Origin: JAOPZW01 sp036379935
Lineage (GTDB): Bacteria > Actinomycetota > Thermoleophilia > Solirubrobacterales > Solirubrobacteraceae
Reading direction: 5' to 3'
Length of the DNA stretch: 10,392 nt
Assembly: GCA_036379935.1 (NCBI GenBank)
Contig: DASVFT010000005.1
Location: forward strand, 1-10,392
This document shows, one piece after another, positions 1 to 6,119 of the stretch. The notes beneath the pieces were generated by a model. It had not been told where the DNA came from and made no database searches. It worked only from the letters and a program-made list of their open reading frames with translations. Every line of letters begins with the position of its first letter. The stretch's first letter is position 1. The position numbers were made by a program, and so were the translations under genes.

Positions 1-1
1 G

Positions 2-1171
2 TTCGTGGGCGGCAGCTACTACGCGGTCATGGCCGCCGCGACGACGACCACCACGGTCAACGACGTCACGATCACCAACAACCGCTTCGTCGGTCGCTTC
101 GACGAGGACGCGATCCGTCTCAACCGCTACCACGACGGGCCGGACGCCGACCCCTACGGGATCCTCATCGAGGGCAACGAGTTCACCGGCAACGTGGAGT
201 ACGGCGGGCACAACGACGTCCTGCAGTCGGTGTGGGTCGGCGATCACCTGTACTTCCGGCGCAACTACCTGCACGACTTCGGCGGGCAGGGGTTCTTCGT
301 CAAGGACCAGGCCTCGGCCATCGACGGGCTGGTCGTCGAGGACAATTTGATCATCCGCCAGTCCTCGCCGTGCGATCCGGTCAGCCTGTGCCCGACGTGG
401 CAGCTCTCGCCCTTTCAGATCTTCGGGCCGCTGCGCAACGTCAGCATCCGCCACAACACCGTGTGGCCCGGCCCGAGCGGAGGCGCGCAGTGGCTGCGCG
501 GCTCGGGGTGGGCGGGTCCGACCGTGTTCTCGGACAACGTGATGGACAGCCTCAACTCCGATGCCGCGGGCCTGACCTCGGGGTACACGGCGTCGAACAA
601 CACGCGCTGCGGCGGCAGCGGCTTCCCCGCGACGGGAGTCGCGAGCGACTGCGCTCCGCCGTTCACGGATCCCGCCAACGGCGACTACCGCCAGGCCGAC
701 GGCCGCGGCGTCACCTGGCGGCTCGCCGACCAGGACTTCGGGCCGACCGGCAACACCGCTCCGCCTCCGAGCGACCCGCCCCCGCTCCCCGTCGACCCGC
801 CGCTCCCCGTCGACCCGCCGCTCCCGCTCGACCCGCCGGTGACGCTCGACCCGCCGGTCACGGTCGACCCTCCCGTCGACGTCGACGCGCTTCCCACCGT
901 GCGCTTGATCGCTCCGCCCTCCAGCGCCGTGGCCGGGCGCGACCTGCGCCTGACCGCCAGCGCGACCGCCGAGAGCGGCCTCCGCGCCGTCGAGTTCTGG
1001 CTGGACCGCACGCGGGTCGCGCGCGACCGGCGCCCGCCCTACACCGCCAGGATCGACACCAGCCGGCTGCGCGCCGGGATGCACACGGTGACCGTGAGGG
1101 CCTGCGACGTCGCCGGCCAGGTTGCCTCGGACACGGTCAGGGTGCGCGTCGTCCGCAAGCGACGGGGATGA
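2..1171 (+). CDS. Secreted parallel beta-helix protein with Ig-like C-terminal domain, 5' end missing
   Basis: The reading frame is open from the window edge, so the N-terminus, presumably with a signal peptide, lies outside. A GTG at position 5 is probably internal. Roughly positions 40–560 encode successive short coils of the right-handed parallel beta-helix type (VTITNNRF, ILIEGNEF, LYFRRNYL, LVVEDNLI, VSIRHNTV), as in pectate-lyase-fold or NosD-like surface proteins. Positions 760–890 encode a Pro/Asp linker. Positions 890–1150 resemble a bacterial Ig-like domain (PTVRLIAPP … HTVTVRACDVAG), and the protein ends in a basic RKRRG. Family knowledge suggests an extracellular carbohydrate-binding or carbohydrate-cleaving role. 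I cannot identify catalytic residues, so the substrate is unknown. The gene converges on the aminotransferase with only 4 nt between stop codons and no visible terminator. Confidence 0.8.
   Translation, partial: FVGGSYYAVMAAATTTTTVNDVTITNNRFVGRFDEDAIRLNRYHDGPDADPYGILIEGNEFTGNVEYGGHNDVLQSVWVGDHLYFRRNYLHDFGGQGFFVKDQASAIDGLVVEDNLIIRQSSPCDPVSLCPTWQLSPFQIFGPLRNVSIRHNTVWPGPSGGAQWLRGSGWAGPTVFSDNVMDSLNSDAAGLTSGYTASNNTRCGGSGFPATGVASDCAPPFTDPANGDYRQADGRGVTWRLADQDFGPTGNTAPPPSDPPPLPVDPPLPVDPPLPLDPPVTLDPPVTVDPPVDVDALPTVRLIAPPSSAVAGRDLRLTASATAESGLRAVEFWLDRTRVARDRRPPYTARIDTSRLRAGMHTVTVRACDVAGQVASDTVRVRVVRKRRG
773..883 (+). repeat. 18-bp tandem repeat encoding a DPPLPV-type linker
   Basis: Five 18-bp units beginning GACCC (794, 812, 830, 848, 866) follow one 21-bp unit starting at 773. 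They encode D-P-P-x-x-V/L hexapeptides and degenerate toward the 3' end. The array joins the beta-helix to the Ig-like domain and is probably an extended, rigid spacer. In-frame units allow copy number to change without frameshift. Confidence 0.85.
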
Positions 1172-1175
1172 AGCG

Positions 1176-2249
1176 TCACAGGGCGCCGAGCAGCCGCTGC
1201 AGGTCGGTCTCGTCGTTCCACGCCCCGACCGACGCGCGCAGGTACCGCGTGCCGGGGAGGTCGCGGACGATGACCCCCCGTTCGGCGATCCGCTCGCGGG
1301 ACGCCTCCGGGTCCGGGTCCTCCCACGCGACGAGCGTCGTGGCGCCGCGCGGGGCCACGGTGCGGCCGGCGTCCGCCAGCCACTGGGCGAGCTGCCCGGC
1401 GAGCCCGGCGGCGCGAGCGTGCACCGCGGGCCAGCCGTGGGCGGCCAGGACATCGTGGCCGGCCACCGCGGCCGCGCTGGTCTCGGGGGCGAGCGCGGGG
1501 GCGTCGTGGCGGCGTGCCTCGGCGTGCGGCGAGCTGTCCAGCGCGCCCGCCGGGTCGGCCAGGTTGACGTACGTGCTGCCGACGGGCGCGAGCCGCTCGC
1601 GCCATTCCGGCGCGACCCAGAGCATGCCGCAGCCCACCGGCCCGCAGAGCCACTTCTGCCCCGACCCGGCGTAGAAGGCGCACCCGAGCGCGGTGACATC
1701 GGTCGGCACCGCGCCGACGCCCTGGGCGCCGTCGAGCAGGACCGGGACGTCGACGTCGGCCAGGCCCTCGGGCCTCACGGCGCCGGTGACCCAGCTTACG
1801 TGCGAGCAGGCGACGAGGCGCGTCCGAGGACCGACGGCGTCAGCGAGATCGGCGAAGGGCGCCGTTCGCACCTGCACGCCGCGGCGCGCGCGCAGGGTGC
1901 CGAGCGGGCCGAGCAGCCCGGGATGCTCGTCGGGCGCCGTGAGGATCTCGTCGCCCGGGCCGAGGTCGAGCCCGGCGAGGACCCGGACGACGCCGTCGCT
2001 CGTGGACGTGGTCAGCGCCACGTCGGCGGGTGCCGCGCCGAGCATCGCCGCGTAGGCCGCGCGCTGGCGCTCTCCCAGCGCGAGTCGCAGCCCCATGTAG
2101 TCCCGGCCGCGCCCCTCGGCCGCCGCGCGGTCGAGGACGTCGATCGCCGCGCGCACGGTGGCGTGCGCGAGCGGGCCGCACGTGCCGCTGTTGAGATAGG
2201 CGAGGTCGGTCAGGACCGGGAACTCGGCCCGCAGGGCGGCGGCGTCCAC
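1176..2249 (-). CDS. Class V aminotransferase-fold PLP-dependent enzyme
   Basis: A 357-residue protein with the fold-type I PLP layout of class V aminotransferases. It has an N-terminal segment AYLNSGTCGPL typical of the isopenicillin-N-epimerase/cysteine-desulfurase-like branch, the PLP-pyridine-binding Asp173 in DGAQGVGAVP, and the probable Schiff-base Lys199 in GSGQKWLCGPVG. The length is close to the family norm (350–400). GTG at 2249 is chosen because the conserved sequence (ALRAEFPVL) begins right after it, because a longer frame would run into thrS, and because a TACCCT hexamer lies exactly 7 nt upstream, suggesting a leaderless message. The substrate cannot be told: desulfurase, epimerase or an EgtE-like lyase are all possible, and no pathway partner is adjacent. 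It is divergent from thrS. Confidence 0.87.
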   Translation of the reverse strand: MDAAALRAEFPVLTDLAYLNSGTCGPLAHATVRAAIDVLDRAAAEGRGRDYMGLRLALGERQRAAYAAMLGAAPADVALTTSTSDGVVRVLAGLDLGPGDEILTAPDEHPGLLGPLGTLRARRGVQVRTAPFADLADAVGPRTRLVACSHVSWVTGAVRPEGLADVDVPVLLDGAQGVGAVPTDVTALGCAFYAGSGQKWLCGPVGCGMLWVAPEWRERLAPVGSTYVNLADPAGALDSSPHAEARRHDAPALAPETSAAAVAGHDVLAAHGWPAVHARAAGLAGQLAQWLADAGRTVAPRGATTLVAWEDPDPEASRERIAERGVIVRDLPGTRYLRASVGAWNDETDLQRLLGAL

Positions 2250-2256
2250 CGCGGAG

Positions 2257-2262
2257 AGGGTA
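2257..2262 (-). promoter_or_regulatory. Putative -10 element for the aminotransferase gene (leaderless)
   Basis: TACCCT read on the minus strand, followed by 7 nt and the GTG start. There is no Shine-Dalgarno sequence in the gap and no recognisable -35. Spacing predicts a transcript beginning at the start codon. Confidence 0.4.
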
Positions 2263-2270
2263 GGCCACGA

Positions 2271-2307
2271 GCGCGGTCGCCGCTCGCCTGGCTCGGTCGC
2301 CGCTCGC
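2271..2307. repeat. Direct repeat in the aminotransferase–thrS divergent region
   Basis: CGGTCGCCGCTCGC occurs perfectly at 2274–2287 and 2294–2307. With the flanking bases, 2271–2287 matches 2291–2307 at 16 of 17 positions. The copies are 20 bp apart start to start, about two helical turns, and end just before the thrS -10-like hexamer. This is the geometry of a tandem operator, but it could also be a simple local duplication. Confidence 0.55.
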
Positions 2308-2308
2308 G

Positions 2309-2320
2309 TAGCATCGGAGG
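2309..2320 (+). promoter_or_regulatory. Putative thrS -10 hexamer overlapping a Shine-Dalgarno sequence
   Basis: TAGCAT (2309–2314) lies 8 nt before the ATG at 2323, and GGAGG (2316–2320) sits in that gap. If TAGCAT is the -10, transcription would start at about 2321 and the GGAGG would not be in the message. If transcription starts further upstream, the GGAGG is a good ribosome-binding site. The sequence alone does not decide between them. Confidence 0.4.
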
Positions 2321-2322
2321 CG

Positions 2323-4248
2323 ATGAAGGTCACGCTCCCCGACGGCAGCCCGCTCGAGCTCCCCGACGGCGCCACCGGCGCCGACGCCGCCGCGGCGATC
2401 GGCCCGGGCCTGGCCCGCGCGGCTCTCGCGGTCAAGCAGGACGGCCGCGTCCAGGATCTGGCGCGCCCGCTCGAGCCCGAGGAGCCGGTCGAGATCGTCA
2501 CCGAGCGCAGCGGCCAGGAGGCGCTCGACCTCATCCGCCATGACGCCGCGCACGTGCTCGCCGCGTCGGTCATGGAGCTCTATCCCGGCGTGAAGATCTC
2601 GATCGGGCCGCCGATCGACAACGGCTTCTACTACGACTTCGAGTTCCCCGAAGGCGTGACCGTCTCCGACGCCGACTTCGAGGCCATCGAGGCGAGGATG
2701 CGCGAGCACATCGCCGCCGACGAGCCGTTCATCCGCGAGGACGTGCCCGTCGAGGATGCCCTCGCGCGCTTTCGTGCCGAGGCCCAGGACTACAAGGTCG
2801 AGCTCATCGAGGACCTGGTCCGCGACGAGGGCATCGCCACGGTCTCGCTCTACACGAACGGTCCCTTCACCGACCTCTGCCGCGGGCCGCACTCGCCGAC
2901 GACCAAGCGCATCGGCGCGATCAAGCTGCAGTCCGTGGCCGGCGCGTACTGGCGCGGCGACGCCGATCGCCAGATGCTCACGCGCGTGTACGGGACGGCC
3001 TTCTTCAAGCAGTCACAGCTCGACGAGTTCCTCGAGCGCCTCGAGCAGGCGCGGGCGCGCGACCATCGCAAGCTGGGGCGCGAGCTCGAGCTCTTCACCT
3101 TCTCGCCGGTCTCGCCCGGCGTGGCCTTCTGGCTGCCGAACGGCACCACGCTCTACAACCAGCTCGTCGCCCTCAACCGCCGCATGCAGCAGGAGCGGGG
3201 CTACGTCGAGGTCAAGACGCCGCTGCTCTACGAGTCCCATCTGTGGGAGACCTCGGGCCATTGGGGCAAGTACAAGGACCACATCTTCGTGGCCGAGTAC
3301 GAGGACCGCGAGTTCGGCTTCAAGCCGATGAACTGCCCGGGCCACTGCCACCTGTTCGGGTTGCAGCAGTGGTCCTACCGCGACCTGCCCGTCCGCTACG
3401 CCGAGCCCGGGCTCCTGCACCGCCGCGAGCCGAGCGGCACCTTGCACGGGCTCCTGCGCGTGCGCCACTTCATCCAGGACGACGCGCACATCTTCTGCAC
3501 CGAGGACCAGATCCAGGACGAGGTCGCGCGCTGCCTGGACTTCGCCTTCGAGATCTACCGCCTGTTCGACTTCGACGTCCACGTCGAGCTCTCGACCCGC
3601 CCCGACGACCGCCTCGGCGACGACGCGCTGTGGGACCACGCCGAGGGCGCGCTGCAACAGGCGCTCGAGCACCAGGCGATCCAGTACACGGTCAACGAGG
3701 GCGACGGCGCGTTCTACGGCCCGAAGATCGACCTGCACATGACCGACTCGCTCGGACGCTCGTGGCAGCTCGGCACGGTGCAGCTCGACTACAACCTTCC
3801 GGCGCGCTTCGAGCTGACCTACACCGGCGCCGACAACACCGAGCACCAGCCGGTGATGATCCACCGCGCGCTGTTCGGCTCCTTCGAGCGCTTCATCGGG
3901 ATCCTCCTCGAGCACACCGCCGGCGAGCTGCCGCTGTGGCTGGTCCCGCTGCAGGCGCTGGTGCTGCCGATCGCCGACCGCCACAACGCCGCGGCGCACA
4001 GCGCCGCGGCGCGGCTGCGCCAGGCGGGGGTGCGAGCGGAGGTCGACGATCGCACCGAGTCCGTCGGGCGCAAGATCCGCGACGCCGAGCTGCGCAAGGT
4101 CCCGTACATGCTGGTGGTCGGCGACCGCGAGGCCGAGGAGGGGACGGTCGCGGTGCGCCGCCATGGGCAGGGCGACGAGGGCAGTGTGGCGCTCGACGAG
4201 CTGGTGCAGCGGCTGGGGACCGAGCTCGCCGTGCCGGGCGGCGCCTGA
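2323..4248 (+). CDS. thrS: Threonine–tRNA ligase
   Basis: A full-length 641-residue class II synthetase (E. coli ThrRS is 642) that charges tRNA-Thr in the cytoplasm. The domain order is standard: TGS domain (about 1–62), editing domain (about 63–225), catalytic core (about 240–535) and anticodon-binding domain (about 536–641). The editing site is intact, with His73 and His77 in HDAAH and Cys186/His190 in CRGPH. The three zinc ligands that select threonine are present: Cys338 in MNCPGHC, His389 in QDDAHIF and His514 in IHRALFGS. Motif 2 reads RHFIQDDAHIF. ATG 2323 is chosen because the TGS domain begins at once (KVTLPDGSPLELP). It heads a same-strand run with the DUF192 gene (32-nt gap) and infC. 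No T-box leader fits in the short upstream region. Confidence 0.98.
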   Translation: MKVTLPDGSPLELPDGATGADAAAAIGPGLARAALAVKQDGRVQDLARPLEPEEPVEIVTERSGQEALDLIRHDAAHVLAASVMELYPGVKISIGPPIDNGFYYDFEFPEGVTVSDADFEAIEARMREHIAADEPFIREDVPVEDALARFRAEAQDYKVELIEDLVRDEGIATVSLYTNGPFTDLCRGPHSPTTKRIGAIKLQSVAGAYWRGDADRQMLTRVYGTAFFKQSQLDEFLERLEQARARDHRKLGRELELFTFSPVSPGVAFWLPNGTTLYNQLVALNRRMQQERGYVEVKTPLLYESHLWETSGHWGKYKDHIFVAEYEDREFGFKPMNCPGHCHLFGLQQWSYRDLPVRYAEPGLLHRREPSGTLHGLLRVRHFIQDDAHIFCTEDQIQDEVARCLDFAFEIYRLFDFDVHVELSTRPDDRLGDDALWDHAEGALQQALEHQAIQYTVNEGDGAFYGPKIDLHMTDSLGRSWQLGTVQLDYNLPARFELTYTGADNTEHQPVMIHRALFGSFERFIGILLEHTAGELPLWLVPLQALVLPIADRHNAAAHSAAARLRQAGVRAEVDDRTESVGRKIRDAELRKVPYMLVVGDREAEEGTVAVRRHGQGDEGSVALDELVQRLGTELAVPGGA

Positions 4249-4280
4249 GGAGCGGCGGGCCCGAGCCGGCCCGGTGGGGG

Positions 4281-4622
4281 ATGGCGGCGGCGTGGGAGGA
4301 CCGGCTGGCTGGCCTGGCCACCGAGCAGCCCGGTCTGGGGCTGGTGGTCCACGTCGCGCGCGGCTTCGGGGCGCGCCGGCGCGGGCTGGCCGGGATGGAG
4401 CCGATGCCCGTCGACCACGCGCTGCGCATCCCGCGCACCAACTCGGTGCACACCTTCGGCATGCGCTTCGCCCTCGACCTCGTGTGGCTGGGCCGCCGCG
4501 GGTCGGTGGTACGTATCGACTACGACGTGCCGTCGGAGCGGCTGAAACTCTGCCTCCGCGCGCGCTCGGTGATCGAGACCCGTGCCGGTCACGGGGATCG
4601 CTTCGCCCGTGCACTGGACTAG
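4281..4622 (+). CDS. DUF192 family protein
   Basis: A 113-residue protein with the DUF192 signature: RRRGLAGM (32–39), the central HTFGMRFALDL (57–67; family consensus is close to sfwMknt-piplDv) and the late ETRAGHGDR segment. Many DUF192 proteins carry a signal peptide or lipobox; this one has neither and should be cytoplasmic. Function is unknown in the family. The start ATG 4281 follows a G-rich stretch (GGTGGGGG) that can serve as a ribosome-binding site. It lies 32 nt after thrS, probably co-transcribed, and the infC promoter lies just after its stop codon. The placement suggests a hitch-hiker in a translation operon, not proof of a translation role. Confidence 0.85.
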   Translation: MAAAWEDRLAGLATEQPGLGLVVHVARGFGARRRGLAGMEPMPVDHALRIPRTNSVHTFGMRFALDLVWLGRRGSVVRIDYDVPSERLKLCLRARSVIETRAGHGDRFARALD

Positions 4623-4633
4623 GCGATCGCGGC

Positions 4634-4639
4634 TATACT
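4634..4639 (+). promoter_or_regulatory. Putative infC -10 element and about 60-nt leader
   Basis: TATACT is the best -10 match in the window and lies 12 nt after the DUF192 stop. No convincing -35 is present. A start near 4646 would give a leader of about 60 nt before GTG 4706. The leader contains a possible 6-bp stem (GCCGCG 4671–4676 with CGCGGC 4689–4694) and no Shine-Dalgarno sequence near the start. Confidence 0.5.
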
Positions 4640-4705
4640 GGCCCGCGTTGATCGACTCGTTCGCGATACCGCCGCGCCCTTCTTGATTCGCGGCCCCCAG
4701 ACCTA

Positions 4706-5422
4706 GTGCCGGTTCCCCGACGGTTCGACCGGCGCCCGCCTGAGCGGGACACGACGAGGATCAACGAGCGCATCCGCGTTCCCGAGGTCCGCGTCATCGG
4801 CGAAGACGGCACCCAGATCGGTGTCATGCGCACCGACGAGGCGCTGCGCTACGCCCAGGAGCGCGACCTCGACCTCGTCGAGGTGGCCCCCGAGGCGCGG
4901 CCGCCCGTCACCCGGGTCCTGGACTACTCGAAGTACAAGTACGAGCAGGCCCAGAAGCAGAAGGCGGCGCGCAAGCACCAGCAGCAGATCACGATCCGCG
5001 AGATCAAGTTCCGCCCCAAGATCGCCGAGCAGGACTACGCGACCAAGAAGCGCCACGTCGAGCGCTTCCTCCGCCACAAGGACAAGGTGAAGATCACCAT
5101 CATGTTCCGCGGGCGCGAGGTCACGCATCCCGAGCGCGGCCAGCAGATCCTCGACCGCCTGGCCGAGGAGCTCACCGACCTCGCCGTGATCGAGCAGCGG
5201 CCGAACCTGGACGGGCGCAACATGACGATGCTGCTGGGGCCGTCGAAGGCCGTCCTGGCCGGATCGCTGGGCAAGGAGGACGGCGGCGACGGCGCGGCTT
5301 CGAGCAACGGCGCCGCGTCCGCGACCGAGCCCGAGTCGCCGGCCGCCGACGAGTCCGAGTCGCCGGCCGCCGACGAGTCCGAGTCGCCGGTTGCCGACGA
5401 GCCCGAGTCGCCGGCCGCGTAG
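4706..5422 (+). CDS. infC: Translation initiation factor IF-3 with acidic repeat tail
   Basis: A 238-residue IF-3, which binds the 30S subunit, prevents premature 50S joining and checks start-codon choice. The N-domain begins with the hallmark RINERIRVPEVRVIGEDG. It is followed by the Lys-rich linker helix (YSKYKYEQAQKQKAARKHQQ) and the C-domain with EIKFRPKI, EQDYATKKRH and VKITIMFRGRE, ending at MTMLLGPS near residue 180. The remaining ~58 residues are an Ala/Glu/Asp/Ser/Pro tail with octapeptide repeats. GTG 4706 is the only usual start between an in-frame stop at 4649–4651 and the conserved N-domain; no Shine-Dalgarno precedes it. C-terminal extensions are known in IF-3 of some GC-rich bacteria, including Myxococcus. 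The usual partners rpmI and rplT do not follow; the next gene is convergent. Confidence 0.96.
   Translation: MPVPRRFDRRPPERDTTRINERIRVPEVRVIGEDGTQIGVMRTDEALRYAQERDLDLVEVAPEARPPVTRVLDYSKYKYEQAQKQKAARKHQQQITIREIKFRPKIAEQDYATKKRHVERFLRHKDKVKITIMFRGREVTHPERGQQILDRLAEELTDLAVIEQRPNLDGRNMTMLLGPSKAVLAGSLGKEDGGDGAASSNGAASATEPESPAADESESPAADESESPVADEPESPAA
5333..5419 (+). repeat. 24-bp tandem repeat in the 3' end of infC
   Basis: Units start at 5333, 5357 and 5381, with a 15-nt partial copy at 5405. Units 1 and 2 are identical; unit 3 differs at a few positions. Each encodes ESPAADES-like residues, giving the IF-3 tail its acidic, presumably disordered character. Near-identity suggests recent slippage or recombination expansion. 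Confidence 0.92.
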
Positions 5423-5432
5423 CGGGGCCGGC
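5410..5432. terminator. Weak bidirectional hairpin between infC and the convergent 95-aa gene
   Basis: GCCGGCC (5410–5416) can pair with GGCCGGC (5426–5432) across a 9-nt loop that contains the infC stop codon. All seven pairs are G-C. A second stem, GCCGC (5431–5435) with GCGGC (5441–5445), overlaps it. Neither is followed by a T tract, so intrinsic termination is doubtful. Confidence 0.3.
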
Positions 5433-5437
5433 CGCCT

Positions 5438-5725
5438 TCAGCGGCGGACGAGCTTGAAGAACGTGGAGTCCTCGCCGCTCGCCTTCTGCTCCTGGTAGAG
5501 GAACGCGAGGTTCTCGCGGTCGAACTTCTCGAACCACTCGTCCCACGAGATGTGCTCGAGCTGGTCCTCACCGGCTCCGCCGGGGAAATCGATCCGCAGC
5601 ACGCCGGCCTCTCCGTCGCCCGTGCCCCTCACCATGGCGGGCTTGCCGCCGTGCTCCTCGACCCAGCGACGGATCTCGTCGTGGTCGGTCGTCTTCCTGG
5701 TGTCTGACCTCGTCTCACTGGACAT
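5438..5725 (-). CDS. Small conserved acidic protein, function unknown
   Basis: A 95-residue acidic protein with motifs DHDEIRRWVEEHGGKPA, GVLRIDFPGG, ISWDEWFEKF, LAFLYQEQ and a C-terminal TFFKLVRR. From memory, this layout is found in a widespread family of small proteins often labelled, wrongly I believe, as '1,4-alpha-glucan branching enzyme'. It has no glycoside-hydrolase motif and is far too short for one. The C-terminal ASGxxSxFxKLV pattern is typical of that family. ATG 5725 is chosen over a longer frame because conservation starts near DHDEIRRW and a TATAGC hexamer lies 7 nt upstream. It converges on infC with a 15-nt gap. Confidence 0.8.
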   Translation of the reverse strand: MSSETRSDTRKTTDHDEIRRWVEEHGGKPAMVRGTGDGEAGVLRIDFPGGAGEDQLEHISWDEWFEKFDRENLAFLYQEQKASGEDSTFFKLVRR

Positions 5726-5732
5726 GGGACTG

Positions 5733-5738
5733 GCTATA
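5733..5738 (-). promoter_or_regulatory. Putative -10 element for the 95-aa gene (leaderless)
   Basis: TATAGC on the minus strand, then 7 nt, then ATG 5725. It lacks the final T of the consensus, and there is no Shine-Dalgarno sequence in the gap. The spacing matches the other leaderless candidates in the window. Confidence 0.35.
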
Positions 5739-5783
5739 GGCCAGGCGACGGCCGTGTCCCGCCGCTCGGTCGGCGCCGCCCAG

Positions 5784-5789
5784 TACTCT
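5784..5789 (+). promoter_or_regulatory. Putative -10 element for the 54-aa gene
   Basis: TACTCT, predicting a transcript start near 5797 and a leader of about 32 nt. The leader holds AGAAGG (5813–5818), 10 nt before the ATG, a usable but slightly distant ribosome-binding site. Confidence 0.4.
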
Positions 5790-5828
5790 TGATGTGCGCG
5801 ACGACGAACGAGAGAAGGCGGCGCACCG

Positions 5829-5993
5829 ATGAACCCACAGCGCGAGCGCGCTGAGAAGCAGCGCCAGGTCAAGCTCGATGCGGTCGCACAGCAGGTCGCG
5901 GAGGGGTCTCTGACGATCCGTCAGATGACGCCCGAGGAGCGCAAGAAGTACCCCAAGCCGGACAAGCCGCGTCCGCAGCGTCGCCGACCCTGA
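5829..5993 (+). CDS. Small basic protein, 54 aa, function unknown
   Basis: The ATG at 5829 opens a 54-codon frame that ends with TGA at 5991–5993. The product starts MNPQRERAEKQRQVKLDAV, continues with a short amphipathic segment (VAEGSLTIRQMTPEERKKYP) and ends in a Lys/Pro/Arg-rich tail. Highly charged codons with G/C third positions, an AGAAGG upstream and a -10-like TACTCT support it as a real gene. The phrase 'IRQMTPEER' is, as I recall, shared by short uncharacterised actinobacterial proteins. The basic tail would suit nucleic-acid or ribosome binding, but that is a guess. It is easily missed because of its length. Confidence 0.68.
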   Translation: MNPQRERAEKQRQVKLDAVAQQVAEGSLTIRQMTPEERKKYPKPDKPRPQRRRP

Positions 5994-6001
5994 CACGCTG
6001 C

Positions 6002-6007
6002 TAGGGT
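6002..6007 (+). promoter_or_regulatory. Putative csp -10 element
   Basis: TAGGGT, giving a predicted start near 6014 and a leader of about 105 nt ahead of the cold-shock gene. Long leaders are usual for cold-shock genes. No clear -35 is seen. Confidence 0.3.
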
Positions 6008-6020
6008 CTGTCGCATCAGG

Positions 6021-6039
6021 CCGAGCCACCAGGGCTCGG
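6021..6039 (+). other. 7-bp stem-loop between the 54-aa gene and csp
   Basis: CCGAGCC (6021–6027) pairs perfectly with GGCTCGG (6033–6039) around a 5-nt loop. There is no T run after it. It may end the 54-aa transcript weakly or form the first hairpin of the csp leader. Confidence 0.45.
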
Positions 6040-6077
6040 TAAGAGAGTGCACAGCGCCGCAGTCGTCGCCTCAGAGC

Positions 6078-6114
6078 TTCCTCCGCGTACGCAGCACCAG
6101 AACCCACGGAGGAA
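6078..6114 (+). promoter_or_regulatory. csp ribosome-binding site with upstream anti-Shine-Dalgarno segment
   Basis: GGAGG at 6108–6112 lies 7 nt before ATG 6120, the strongest ribosome-binding site in the window. TTCCTCCG at 6078–6085 is a perfect 8-nt complement of CGGAGGAA at 6107–6114, with a 21-nt loop. Folding would bury the ribosome-binding site. The role as a temperature or factor-controlled switch is inference. Confidence 0.5.
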
Positions 6115-6119
6115 CAGCA

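Noticed and set aside
1122..2543. Plus-strand frame of 473 codons across the aminotransferase gene
   Set aside because: The minus strand has PLP Lys and Asp motifs in a family-length protein; the plus frame is Arg/Gly-rich and overlaps the start of thrS.
4256..4273. 6-bp GC hairpin between thrS and the DUF192 gene as a terminator
   Set aside because: It has no T tract, sits in a 32-nt same-strand gap, and such stems are expected by chance in this composition.
3013..4614. Long antisense open frame (533 codons) opposite thrS and the DUF192 gene
   Set aside because: The plus strand encodes an intact ThrRS with every motif. The antisense product is Arg/Ala/Val-rich low complexity, as expected from GC-rich third positions.
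5333..5419. Tandem repeat as a CRISPR or integration-site remnant
   Set aside because: Units are contiguous with no spacers, in frame with infC and encode a coherent peptide repeat.
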